Shown in pieces: positions 7,796 through 14,191 of a stretch of DNA of 14,191 nucleotides. Source of the DNA: Rhodospirillaceae bacterium (GTDB taxonomy: Bacteria; Pseudomonadota; Alphaproteobacteria; Rhodospirillales; 2-02-FULL-58-16); NCBI GenBank assembly GCA_030623425.1, contig JAUXMA010000009.1:1-14191 (forward strand), read 5' to 3'. The notes under the pieces are model-generated. The model saw only the letters and a program-made list of their open reading frames with translations. It was not told the DNA's origin and did not search any database. Position numbers and translations under genes: made by a program. Position 1 is the first letter of the stretch; every line of letters begins with the position of its first letter.

Positions 7796-9109
7796 GTGGA
7801 TCGGCCCGCCGAAAATAGCCGCGGCGAGGCCTGCCTGGTCGTCCATCCGCGGCTCAGATCCAGCGGCCCGGGCACCAGGACGGCGGCGGCGCGCCTTAAG
7901 GAGGCCGTCGGCTTGGCGCGGGCCATCGATATTACCGTGCGCGGCGCCGAAATCATCGGCGTCCGCCGCGCCAGCCCGGCCACCCTGTTGGCCGCCGGCG
8001 GCGTCGAAAAGCTAAACGCGCTGATCGCCGCCGAAACGGCGGATATCGATGTCGTGGTGGTCGATACGGCGCTGACGCCGGTTCAGCAACGCAACCTGGA
8101 AAGGGCCTGCAACTGCAAGGTCATCGACCGCACCGGGCTGATCCTGGAGATTTTCGGGGCGCGGGCGAGGACGGCGGAAGGCCGTTTGCAGGTGGAGCTG
8201 GCGGCGCTCACCTACCAGCGCTCGCGGCTGGTACGCTCGTGGACCCATCTCGAGCGGCAACGGGGCGGGGCCGGTTTCATGGGCGGGCCGGGCGAGACCC
8301 AGATCGAAACCGACCGCCGCCTCATCGGGCGGCGCATCGGCCGCCTTCAACGGCAACTCCAGGAGGTCAAACGGACCCGCGATCTCCACCGCCGGGCGCG
8401 GCGGAAGGTACCCTATCCGGTGGTTGCCCTGGTCGGCTATACCAACGCCGGCAAATCGACCCTCTTCAACACCCTGACCCGGGCCCGGGTGACGGTCAGG
8501 GACCAGCTCTTCGCCACCCTCGATCCGACCATGCGGGCGCTTAAGCTGCCGTCCGGGCGGGAGGCCATCCTGTCGGACACGGTGGGCTTCATATCCGACC
8601 TGCCGCACGAGCTGATCTCCGCTTTTCACGCCACCTTGGAAGAGGTCCGGCAAGCCGATATTCTCGTCCATGTGCGCGACGTCTCCCATCCCGAGGCGGA
8701 AGCGCAAAAGACGGACGTGCTCGCCGTGCTCGCCAAGTTGGGCGTCGACGCGGCGATGGACGACGGCATGATCGAGGCGCTCAACAAAATCGACCTCTTG
8801 AGGTCCGGGGCGCGGCAAGCGCTGGCCAATCGCCTGCGCCGCGGCAATTTGGCGGCGGTGCCGCTGTCGGCGCGAACGGGGGAGGGGCGGGAGGACCTGC
8901 TGGCGGCGCTCGACGACCGCCTCGCCGCCGCTTCGCGCCTTGTCGAGGTGGCGCTCGCCGCCGACGACGGCGCCACCATGGCCTGGCTTTACGATCACGG
9001 CCAAGTTGTCGAGCGCCACGCCGGCGACGGCGTCATCCGCCTCAAGGTGCGCCTCGATTTTGCCGACGCCGCCCGGCTCGCCAAGCGGCAGCGGCCGAAG
9101 CCCCATTGA
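7796..9109 (+). CDS. hflX: Ribosome-associated GTPase HflX
   Basis: This 437-residue protein has the N-terminal HflX domain (about 1-185), with the [15 protein letters not shown] stretch and [13 protein letters not shown] typical of the family, then a TRAFAC GTPase domain. GTPase motifs are G1 GYTNAGKST (214-222), G3 DTVGF (261-265) and G4 NKID (330-333), with LSARTGEG as G5. HflX splits stalled or stress-inactivated 70S ribosomes. The start is a GTG at 7796 with AGGAA 5 nt upstream. Cotranscription with hfq is likely from the 24-nt gap. Nine A residues follow shortly after the stop (9115-9123), but no clear terminator hairpin was found. Confidence 0.95.
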   Translation: MDRPAENSRGEACLVVHPRLRSSGPGTRTAAARLKEAVGLARAIDITVRGAEIIGVRRASPATLLAAGGVEKLNALIAAETADIDVVVVDTALTPVQQRNLERACNCKVIDRTGLILEIFGARARTAEGRLQVELAALTYQRSRLVRSWTHLERQRGGAGFMGGPGETQIETDRRLIGRRIGRLQRQLQEVKRTRDLHRRARRKVPYPVVALVGYTNAGKSTLFNTLTRARVTVRDQLFATLDPTMRALKLPSGREAILSDTVGFISDLPHELISAFHATLEEVRQADILVHVRDVSHPEAEAQKTDVLAVLAKLGVDAAMDDGMIEALNKIDLLRSGARQALANRLRRGNLAAVPLSARTGEGREDLLAALDDRLAAASRLVEVALAADDGATMAWLYDHGQVVERHAGDGVIRLKVRLDFADAARLAKRQRPKPH

Positions 9110-9133
9110 AGGACAAAAAAAAAGAACCGGCTC

Positions 9134-9162
9134 TTGGCAAGAAATATTTCTACTAGTAGAAT
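9134..9162 (+). promoter_or_regulatory. Sigma-70-type promoter upstream of the 89-aa gene
   Basis: The -35 is TTGGCA (9134-9139), the spacer is exactly 17 nt, and the -10 is TAGAAT (9157-9162). Each hexamer matches consensus at 5 of 6 positions. Transcription would start near 9169, leaving a leader of about 43 nt before the ATG at 9212. The -10 lies within a perfect palindrome, so repressor control is plausible. Confidence 0.6.
9148..9161. promoter_or_regulatory. 14-bp perfect palindrome, probable operator
   Basis: TTCTACTAGTAGAA at 9148-9161 is a perfect dyad overlapping five of the six -10 bases. A dimeric repressor bound here would block polymerase. The ligand protein is unknown; the downstream 89-aa product is a candidate only because of its proximity and its possible ribbon-helix-helix look. 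Confidence 0.5.
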
Positions 9163-9211
9163 AACCAGACGGCAATAAAGCAAGCTTCTCCTAGAATCGA
9201 GGCGAACCGTC

Positions 9212-9481
9212 ATGGCGACCGCACAAGCGCAGAAAAAATGGCGCGACAAGAACCGCTTGGTGAAAAAACAGCTCAATGTCATGGCCCGCGCCGGCATTCA
9301 TTTCATTTTGGAGGACATCGCCTTGAGCTTCCGCCTGCGCGGCAAGGGCGAGGCGGTGACCTTCGCCTGCTTCGTCACCCGCGCCTTGACGCAGCGCGCC
9401 GATTACAACGCCGAGGCGGCGCGCATGCTGGACGACTTGACTACCGCCTATCACCGCGACCGCGAAATCTATTCGGCTTGA
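9212..9481 (+). CDS. Small conserved-looking protein of unknown function
   Basis: The protein has 89 residues and was not assigned to a named family. The N terminus is highly basic (KKWRDKNRLVKKQLNVMAR), followed by a helix-rich stretch (GIHFILEDIALSFRLRGKGE) and a second helix (AVTFACFVTRALTQ). The short strand-like LVKKQLNVMA followed by two helices is compatible with a ribbon-helix-helix DNA-binding fold, but this is not demonstrated. I recall similar small proteins in other Rhodospirillales. GAGG at 9199-9202 is placed 9 nt before the ATG. Coding is supported by this site, the upstream promoter and GC-rich third positions. The next gene starts about 96 nt later. Confidence 0.8.
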   Translation: MATAQAQKKWRDKNRLVKKQLNVMARAGIHFILEDIALSFRLRGKGEAVTFACFVTRALTQRADYNAEAARMLDDLTTAYHRDREIYSA

Positions 9482-9509
9482 GAGCGTCGCCAAAGGAGAG
9501 GAACCGCCG

Positions 9510-9574
9510 CCTCTTCCCACCGTGGCCGGACGCGGTTTTCCCTTCCCAACGGCGGCGAGTTGCGGGAAAAGAGG
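9510..9574 (+). promoter_or_regulatory. Inverted repeats that could mask the ribosome site of the phosphatase gene
   Basis: TTTTCCC (9536-9542) is perfectly complementary to GGGAAAA (9564-9570). CCTCTT (9510-9515) is complementary to AAGAGG (9569-9574). Both would pair with the purine-rich stretch just before the ATG at 9578. The two pairings are mutually exclusive. Regulation is speculative. Confidence 0.3.
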
Positions 9575-9577
9575 CGG

Positions 9578-10390
9578 ATGATCCCCGATATCGACGGCGT
9601 CACCCAGATCATCCGCGAGACGGCGGCCCGCGAGGTCATGCCCCGGTTCGGCAATTTAGCCGCTGGCGACGTGACCAAAAAAACCAGCGGCGAAGTCGTC
9701 ACCACCGCCGACATCGCGGCGGAAAAGCGCCTTGCCCATCATCTCAAGGCGCTGGCCCCGGAAAGCGTCGTCGTCGGCGAGGAGGCCGCCGACAGCGACC
9801 CGAACCTGATGGCGGCGCTCGCCGGCCCGGAACCGGTGTGGTTGGTCGATCCCGTCGACGGCACCCAGAACTTCGCCCGCGGCGAGCCCTGTTTCGCCAT
9901 TATCGTCGCCTTCTGCCAGGGCGGCGCGACGGTGGCCGGCTGGATCAACGACCCCATTAACGACTTAACCGTCTGGGCGGCGGTGGGGAAGGGCGCCTGG
10001 CTTGGCCGTCAACGGCTCAAGGCGGCGGCGCCGACCGCCTTCGGCGAGATGGCCGGATCGCTGCGATACCGCCTGAAAAAGCGGCTCCAGGCACGGGCGC
10101 AAGCCGGCCTGGGCGCGACGCCGGCGAAGATCGTCCATTACCGCTGCACCGGCCGCGAGTACCAGGACTTGGCTCGGGGCAAGTTGCACTTTTGCCACTA
10201 CCCGCGGCGGCTCAAGCCCTGGGACCATGCCGCCGGCGTCCTCATACACCGCGAGGCGGGCGGGTTCAGCGCCCTCACCGGCGGGCGCCGGCCTTACCGT
10301 CCGGCCGCCTCGGTCGTCGAAGCGGATTTGCTGCTGGCCCCCGACGAGGCCGCCTGGGACGCCCTCGACGCCGTCTTGGCGGCGCTTTAG
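9578..10390 (+). CDS. Inositol-monophosphatase-family phosphatase
   Basis: This 270-residue member of the Mg-dependent, lithium-sensitive phosphatase family (SuhB, CysQ, HisN type) has all the metal motifs: Glu68-Glu69 in VVVGEEA, Asp91 and Asp94 in DPVDGTQNF, and Asp216 in KPWDHAAG. The motif order and length are normal. The sequence does not separate inositol phosphatase, 3'-phosphoadenosine phosphatase and histidinol phosphatase activities. ATG 9578 is chosen over a TTG at 9560 because GAGG lies just before it and the protein then starts like its relatives, although the spacing is short (3 nt). It is not tightly linked to either neighbour, so context does not fix the substrate. Confidence 0.88.
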   Translation: MIPDIDGVTQIIRETAAREVMPRFGNLAAGDVTKKTSGEVVTTADIAAEKRLAHHLKALAPESVVVGEEAADSDPNLMAALAGPEPVWLVDPVDGTQNFARGEPCFAIIVAFCQGGATVAGWINDPINDLTVWAAVGKGAWLGRQRLKAAAPTAFGEMAGSLRYRLKKRLQARAQAGLGATPAKIVHYRCTGREYQDLARGKLHFCHYPRRLKPWDHAAGVLIHREAGGFSALTGGRRPYRPAASVVEADLLLAPDEAAWDALDAVLAAL

Positions 10391-10458
10391 GCGGACTGTC
10401 ATATTTGAATTGTAACATTTTTTCGTGGCCGGCGGTGGAGATCAAAGGGTTGCGAAAA

Positions 10459-10608
10459 GCCTTGGCATCGGGGAATCCGATCGCCTTAACTTCGACGGAA
10501 TCGACGCCAAGGCGTCGACCTTGCGCTCATCCTTGCATTCATGAATAGGGGCGGGGAGGGTCGCTGCCGCCGATCCGGGCAAGTTGGTCGAAAGAAGCCT
10601 TGGCGTCG
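10459..10608. repeat. Three alternating copies of a 12-mer in a 252-nt spacer
   Basis: The spacer 10391-10642 has no supported gene. Copy 1 is GCCTTGGCATCG (10459-10470). Copy 2 is inverted, CGACGCCAAGGC (10502-10513). Copy 3 is GCCTTGGCGTCG (10597-10608). Copy 2 is the exact reverse complement of copy 3 and differs from copy 1 at one base. Copy 2 also lies in an 18-nt palindrome, TCGACGCC-AA-GGCGTCGA (10501-10518). A further perfect palindrome ATTCATGAAT is at 10537-10546. In RNA, copy 2 could pair with copy 1 or copy 3, not both. An AT-rich tract with six T's lies at 10400-10425. Confidence 0.55.
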
Positions 10609-10642
10609 CGACAACGCCGAGCGGGGATAAGGAGAAATGGCA

Positions 10643-11590
10643 ATGACGGCCTTGAAGACGGCGTTTATCGGCCTCGGCGTCATGGGTTATCCCATGGCCG
10701 GACACCTGGCGAAGGCGGGGCACGCCGTCACCGTCCACAACCGCACCCAGGCGAAGGCGGAAGCCTGGGCCGGGGAACACGGCGGCGCCGTAGCCGAGAC
10801 CCCGGCGGCGGCGGCGGCGGAAGCGGATTTCGTCTTCGCCTGCGTCGGCGACGACGACGACCTCCGTGGCGTTGCCTTGGGCGCCGACGGCGCCTTGGCG
10901 ACGATGCAAGAAGGCGCCGTTTTCATCGACCACACCACGGCCTCGGCCGAGATCGCCAGGGAAGTGCACCGAGAGGCCCAACAGCGCCGCCTCGACTTTC
11001 TCGACGCCCCCGTTTCCGGCGGCCAGGCGGGGGCCGAAAACGGCGCCCTCACCATCATGGTCGGCGGCGCCGAAGAGGTTTTCGCGCGCGCCCGGCCGGT
11101 GCTCTCGGCCTACGCCCGCGAGGTTGCCCTGATGGGTCCCGTCGGCGCCGGCCAACTGACCAAGATGGTCAACCAGATCTGCGTCGCCGGGCTGATCCAG
11201 GCCCTCGCCGAGGGCCTGAATTTCGCCTGTCAGGCGGAACTGGACGCAAAAAAGGTGGTCGACGTGATCTCCCAGGGCGCGGCCAGCTCCTGGCAGATGG
11301 CAAACCGCGGCCACACCATGCTCGATGATGAGTTCGATTTCGGCTTCGCCGTCGACTGGATGCTGAAAGACCTGGCGATCTGTCTCGCCGCGGCCAGGAA
11401 CTTGGGCGCGCCGCTGCCGCTCACCGACATCGTCAACGGCTACTACCGGCGAATCCAGGAACGCGGCGGCGGCCGTTGGGATACCTCCAGCCTGATCAGG
11501 CTGCTGGCGAATCCGTCAGCGTTTTCGCCGGCGCCGGCGAGCCGGCCTGCGTCAGGCGGCGGTGAAGGGAGAGGAGATAAAGGAAGATAA
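10643..11590 (+). CDS. NAD(P)-dependent beta-hydroxyacid dehydrogenase (3-hydroxyisobutyrate dehydrogenase family)
   Basis: This 315-residue protein has a Rossmann N-terminal domain with GLGVMG (10-15) and VHNRTQAKAE at the end of the second strand. Asn-Arg there, rather than an acidic residue, hints at NADP preference. The substrate motif is DAPVSGG (121-127), and the catalytic lysine is Lys174 in GAGQLTKMVNQI. The all-helical C-terminal domain ends near RWDTSSLIRLL. Relatives include 3-hydroxyisobutyrate dehydrogenase, tartronate semialdehyde reductase and GlyR1-like reductases; the substrate is unknown. ATG 10643 is chosen over 10637 because AAGGAG (10629-10634) is then 8 nt away instead of 2. 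The last roughly 28 residues are a low-complexity Ala/Pro/Gly tail lying antisense to the end of the convergent gene. Confidence 0.9.
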   Translation: MTALKTAFIGLGVMGYPMAGHLAKAGHAVTVHNRTQAKAEAWAGEHGGAVAETPAAAAAEADFVFACVGDDDDLRGVALGADGALATMQEGAVFIDHTTASAEIAREVHREAQQRRLDFLDAPVSGGQAGAENGALTIMVGGAEEVFARARPVLSAYAREVALMGPVGAGQLTKMVNQICVAGLIQALAEGLNFACQAELDAKKVVDVISQGAASSWQMANRGHTMLDDEFDFGFAVDWMLKDLAICLAAARNLGAPLPLTDIVNGYYRRIQERGGGRWDTSSLIRLLANPSAFSPAPASRPASGGGEGRGDKGR

Positions 11591-12251
11591 AGTAGAACAT
11601 GAAAAATTCCTGCACCTCGCTGTGCCGTACGCCATCCGGGCCGATGTCGAAAATTCCCCAGTTGTAGAATCGATCCGGAACACGGGAGATTTCGACCAAC
11701 AGGGAGGTCGGCAAGGTCACCAACGTCGGCCAGATCCAGGAGCTGGAGGCGGCCGCCGCTCCGCGGTTCCTCAGCCAAAGCCGCAAGGGGCGAAAGATGC
11801 CGCCGACGATGATGCCGAATTCGAGAAGGAAGCGTGGTTTTTGATCGAACCAGCTGGAAACGTTGTGCAAGTTCATTTCGCCCTGATCGTTGGCGGCGAG
11901 CAACCACTCGGGCGTCTGCCAGCCGAAATAATGCTGTCCCCAACTCGACTCCTCGCCGATGGCATAGACACAAGCGGCGACGATCAGAGCCGCCCACCAG
12001 CCCATCCACCGGCCCGGCCAGATTTCCGAACGGGCCAGGATCCGCGCCCCGTAAATCAGGGCGATGGCGAGGATCACAATCTGCGCGTTCTCGACCAAAC
12101 CCCATTCGCTCTCCAGATAAGCGTGCCAGAAATTTGCGTCGTAGAGAGCGGCGGCGTATAACGCGGTGAGGAACAAAACGGGAAAACCGAGCCATATCCA
12201 TTTCGAGATTTGGTCGGCGGAATGTCGCGGCGGGCGGTCGGCGGGGTCCAT
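11496..12251 (-). CDS. Polytopic membrane protein of unknown function with GEESSWGQ motif
   Basis: This 251-residue protein has about six hydrophobic segments, near residues 17-38, 53-72, 82-98, 141-158, 171-188 and 214-230. Polar residues stand out: GEESSWGQHYFGW (99-111), GEMNLHN (124-130) and RHSEVQEFF (209-217). They provide Glu100, Glu101, His107, His129, His210, Glu212 and Glu215, which could form a metal or catalytic site, though no known hydrolase family was matched with certainty. Similar proteins with GEE-SWGQ followed by an NLHN block occur as uncharacterised bacterial membrane proteins (from memory). The 3' end overlaps the convergent dehydrogenase gene by 95 nt. The best ribosome site (GGGAG) is about 15 nt from the ATG, so the start is uncertain; see the A8 run upstream. 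Confidence 0.8.
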   Translation of the reverse strand: MDPADRPPRHSADQISKWIWLGFPVLFLTALYAAALYDANFWHAYLESEWGLVENAQIVILAIALIYGARILARSEIWPGRWMGWWAALIVAACVYAIGEESSWGQHYFGWQTPEWLLAANDQGEMNLHNVSSWFDQKPRFLLEFGIIVGGIFRPLRLWLRNRGAAAASSSWIWPTLVTLPTSLLVEISRVPDRFYNWGIFDIGPDGVRHSEVQEFFMFYFIFLYLLSLHRRLTQAGSPAPAKTLTDSPAA

Positions 12252-12294
12252 GTTTTTTTTAGGTTCTCCCAGGGCTCCGCGAAGAGGCGGTCCG

Positions 12295-12918
12295 TCAACG
12301 CAGCGAGATTACCAGATTCGGCGACGGATCGAAGATGCTTTTCAGTTTCCAGATATAGAGTTTACTGCGATTCTTCGTCTTTTTGACCTTGGTGGCGTTG
12401 TGTTGGACGACGTTGGCGTCGGTCTTGAGCCTGAGTTCGCCGACAATGTTGAGGCCCATCGCCACGAGTCTCTTGGCCTGCGATGGGGCCACCGACGTGC
12501 CCGCCATGGTGATCTGGCCCGTGGTGCGGACGTATTTGAGGCTGATGATGTTAACGTTGCGGCGGAGGAACGTCACCATCTTGGTGCGCAGCAGGTCGCC
12601 TTTTTTCTCCCAATGAACCTTGAAATGTCCTTGTTTCATGTATTGGAATTCCTTGACCGCGGAATCGCGGGTCAAATCGGTCTTCAGGTTCGCCGCCTTG
12701 ATTTTTTCCTCGTCGGGCGAAATCTTGCCCTTGCGCAAGCCGTCATAGAGGGGGACGGAAACCAGATAGCCATCGAAAATGATGTTGTAGAAACCGTGGC
12801 GGGTAATCTCGATCTCGGCGTCGAAACGGGCAGGCATGTAACAGCCGCCGAGGATGGCCGTTACCACCAGGGCAAGGGCCGTAATCAGCGGCGGTTTGAT
12901 GGCCGGAAACGTTTTCAT
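12295..12918 (-). CDS. Putative lipoprotein of unknown function
   Basis: The 207-residue protein has a lipoprotein signal: Lys2 and Lys8, a hydrophobic core (LITALALVVTAI), and lipobox LGGC with Cys26 as the lipidated residue. Tyr27 at +2 suggests the outer membrane by the usual rule. The mature part is basic, with many Lys, and short strand-like stretches (AEIEITRHGFYNIIFDGYLV near 34-53, then GQITMAGTSVAP). It was not matched to a named family. It lies 58 nt after mazG and 43 nt before the membrane-protein gene on the same strand, so one transcript is plausible. No clear ribosome site precedes the ATG. Lipoprotein and membrane protein may act together, but only adjacency supports this. Confidence 0.8.
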   Translation of the reverse strand: MKTFPAIKPPLITALALVVTAILGGCYMPARFDAEIEITRHGFYNIIFDGYLVSVPLYDGLRKGKISPDEEKIKAANLKTDLTRDSAVKEFQYMKQGHFKVHWEKKGDLLRTKMVTFLRRNVNIISLKYVRTTGQITMAGTSVAPSQAKRLVAMGLNIVGELRLKTDANVVQHNATKVKKTKNRSKLYIWKLKSIFDPSPNLVISLR

Positions 12919-12976
12919 GCCGGTAAATTTAATCCACTTTTTCAGGCTCCGCCACCGGGGCTGGGAAAATCGCTGC

Positions 12977-13801
12977 TTATCCTTGCCTTCTCTCGTCTTC
13001 CTTGGCCTGCTGCCAAAACGCCTCCAGTTCGCGGGCCGAGGCCTCGGCGGGGCTTTTGCCGGCGGCGGCGAGCCGCGCCTCGAGGCGGCGGAAGCGACGC
13101 TCGAATTTGCCGTTGCCCTGGCGCAGCGCCAATTCGGGGTCGATGCCGAGCTTGCGCGACAGGTTGACGCAGGTGAACAGCAAGTCGCCGATCTCTTCTT
13201 GCAGGCGGGCGGGATCGGCCCCGGCCGCCATGACGTCTTCGAGTTCCGCCGATTCCTCGGCGATTTTCGCCAGCACCGCCGCCGCCTGGTCCCAGTCGAA
13301 GCCGACCCGCGCCGCCCGTTTTTGCAGCTTAAGCGCCCGGCTCAAGGCGGGGAGGGCGCCGGCGACGCCGGTAAGAACGCCGCCGCCGGCGTCATCGTCG
13401 TCGTCATCGTTTTTGCCGGCGCCGTCTTGGCGTTCGGTGGCCTTGTAATCCTCCCAGGCCCGGGTCTGGGCGGCGGCGCCGGCGACCACCGCGTCCCCGT
13501 ACACGTGCGGGTGGCGGCGGACAAGCTTGTCGCGGATCGCTTCGACGACGCCGTCAAAATCGAAATGTCCTGCTTCCTTGGCCATCTGGGCATGGAACAC
13601 CACCTGCAAGAGGAGATCGCCCAGCTCGTCCTTGAGCGCCGTCATGTCGCCGCCCTCGACGGCGTCGGCGACCTCGTAGGCCTCCTCGATGGTGTGCGGG
13701 GCGATTGATTCGAACGTCTGCTCCACATCCCAGGGGCAGCCGCGCTCGGGATCGCGCAGCAGCGCCATGATCTCCACCAGCTTGTCCATCTTGGCGCTCA
13801 T
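12977..13801 (-). CDS. mazG: Nucleoside triphosphate pyrophosphohydrolase MazG
   Basis: This 274-residue protein hydrolyses NTPs to NMPs and pyrophosphate and helps clear non-canonical nucleotides. It has two all-alpha MazG domains. The N-terminal one shows RDPERGCPWDVEQTF (16-30), the metal-binding EExxE at 39-43 (EEAYE) and ExxD at 59-62 (ELGD). The second repeats the pattern in AEESAELED and QEEIGDLL. Between them is a linker with a run of six Asp. The start at 13801 is the second of two adjacent ATGs: AAGGAG lies 6 nt before it but only 3 nt before the first. mazG is commonly near hflX in alphaproteobacteria. Here it is inverted and separated from hflX by several genes. Confidence 0.95.
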   Translation of the reverse strand: MSAKMDKLVEIMALLRDPERGCPWDVEQTFESIAPHTIEEAYEVADAVEGGDMTALKDELGDLLLQVVFHAQMAKEAGHFDFDGVVEAIRDKLVRRHPHVYGDAVVAGAAAQTRAWEDYKATERQDGAGKNDDDDDDAGGGVLTGVAGALPALSRALKLQKRAARVGFDWDQAAAVLAKIAEESAELEDVMAAGADPARLQEEIGDLLFTCVNLSRKLGIDPELALRQGNGKFERRFRRLEARLAAAGKSPAEASARELEAFWQQAKEDERRQG

Positions 13802-14090
13802 CATTTGCTCCTTGAGGATGGCCCGGCGGCGACAAGGCTAAGACGAGCCGGGCAATGGGGGCTGCAAGCGGTCCGTTGCCGCAATCGTCGGGCGGCTTCG
13901 GGATATGACAATGTCGCATAATGTATATTATGGGAAATAAATGATAATGCTTTCATTTCAATCAGATACTGGTATTTATAAAATCAATCCAAAGCCCTGA
14001 AAGGATGTCGTCCAAGCGTTTGACGCCGGGGGAACTGCCGCGGCCGAGGATGGTCAGCCGCATGAAAGCAAGCCTGCCGGTGTCTGGGAT
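13802..14090. other. Gene-free region with AT-rich island and palindrome
   Basis: No supported gene lies here. At 13921-13990 only 17 of 70 bases are G or C, against a GC-rich background. A 16-nt near-perfect palindrome CATAATGTATATTATG (13917-13932, one G-U pair) lies at the left edge, beside GACAATGTC (13907-13915). A TATAAA-like hexamer is at 13977-13982, without a good -35 at 17 nt. The region may hold the mazG promoter (- strand) and/or a promoter for a + strand gene beyond the window. No tRNA or terminator was recognised. Confidence 0.5.
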
Positions 14091-14191
14091 TTGACGAAAT
14101 GGAGAAAAAATGTTGTGGTCGTGGCGGCGGCGATCTCGGCCGCCGGCTTGGCCTTGTGTTCCGACAGCCGCGGCGCCTTGAAAGCGGCGAA
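14091..14191 (+). CDS. Possible start of a membrane-anchored protein (cut by window end)
   Basis: This frame is open from 14001 to the window end. It reads KDVVQAFDAGGTAAA, then LTKWRKN, then a hydrophobic stretch (VVVVAAAISAAGLALC) that looks like a signal anchor or signal peptide. No ATG lies in this frame; TTG 14091 is the first plausible start and GTG 14115 another. GGAG at 14101-14104 suits an ATG at 14110 in a different frame, which stops after 23 codons. Coding character is suggestive only; a pseudogene or frameshift is possible. Confidence 0.25.
   Translation, partial: MTKWRKNVVVVAAAISAAGLALCSDSRGALKAA

Noticed and set aside
9110..9140. Intrinsic terminator after hflX
   Set aside because: The AAGAACCGGCTCTT stretch has mismatches and no loop, and no T run follows; A9 is on the wrong side.
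8012..9175. Antisense open frame of 387 codons under hflX
   Set aside because: Shadow frame; hflX motifs are complete on the + strand.
9192..9197. TAGAAT as an alternative -10 nearer the 89-aa gene
   Set aside because: The sequence 17 nt upstream (ACGGCA) is a poor -35; the promoter at 9134-9162 is far better.
10442..11314. Antisense open frame spanning the dehydrogenase and the repeat spacer
   Set aside because: It is opposite the catalytic motifs of the dehydrogenase and has no recognisable domain.
12166..13708. Plus-strand open frames across the lipoprotein and mazG genes
   Set aside because: The - strand products have a lipobox or complete MazG motifs; the + frames look like shadows.
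13939..13960. Fur-box-like sequence TGATAATGCTTTCA
   Set aside because: Only part of the dyad matches the Fur consensus and no iron-related gene is adjacent.

Overview
The window is GC-rich, densely coded alphaproteobacterial chromosome. The order ntrC-ntrY-ntrX-trkA-(D-amino-acid aminotransferase)-hfq-hflX, with mazG nearby, is a known alphaproteobacterial arrangement. It resembles Rhodospirillales (Magnetospirillum/Azospirillum-like) genomes most closely. That placement rests on synteny and protein style only; no search was run.

Region 1 (1-5731, + strand) holds the nitrogen/redox two-component genes and trkA. It starts inside ntrC, which overlaps ntrY by ATGA. ntrY overlaps ntrX by 11 nt. 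A 49-nt gap with two small hairpins then leads to trkA, the NAD-binding regulator of potassium uptake. NtrX lacks the GAFTGA loop needed to remodel sigma-54 polymerase, so it probably works as a conventional DNA-binding regulator.

Region 2 (5732-9109, +) starts with a REP-like palindromic element. A D-amino-acid aminotransferase follows, overlapping a HAD phosphatase by GTGA. Next comes a 156-nt leader with a hairpin, then hfq and hflX (GTG start). A short AT-rich, rare-codon patch covers the catalytic lysine segment of the aminotransferase.

Region 3 (9110-11590, +) is more accessory. An 89-residue protein of unknown function lies behind a near-consensus sigma-70 promoter whose -10 is overlapped by a perfect 14-bp palindrome, so this may be an autoregulated gene. 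An inositol-monophosphatase-family enzyme follows. A 252-nt spacer then carries three copies of a 12-mer in alternating orientation, followed by a 3-hydroxyisobutyrate-dehydrogenase-family oxidoreductase.

Region 4 (11496-13801, - strand) reads mazG, then an unrecognised lipoprotein, then an unrecognised polytopic membrane protein. The membrane-protein gene converges on and overlaps the dehydrogenase gene by 95 nt. Its 5' end has an A8 run and a possible upstream start in another frame.

Region 5 (13802-14191) has no confident gene. It contains an AT-rich island (17 G/C in 70 nt at 13921-13990) with a 16-nt palindrome at its edge, then a possible start of a membrane-anchored protein cut by the window end. 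No tRNA, rRNA, insertion sequence or CRISPR array was seen. The parts least explained by known families are the 89-aa gene with its operator-like palindrome, the lipoprotein/membrane-protein pair, and the repeats in the intergenic spacers.
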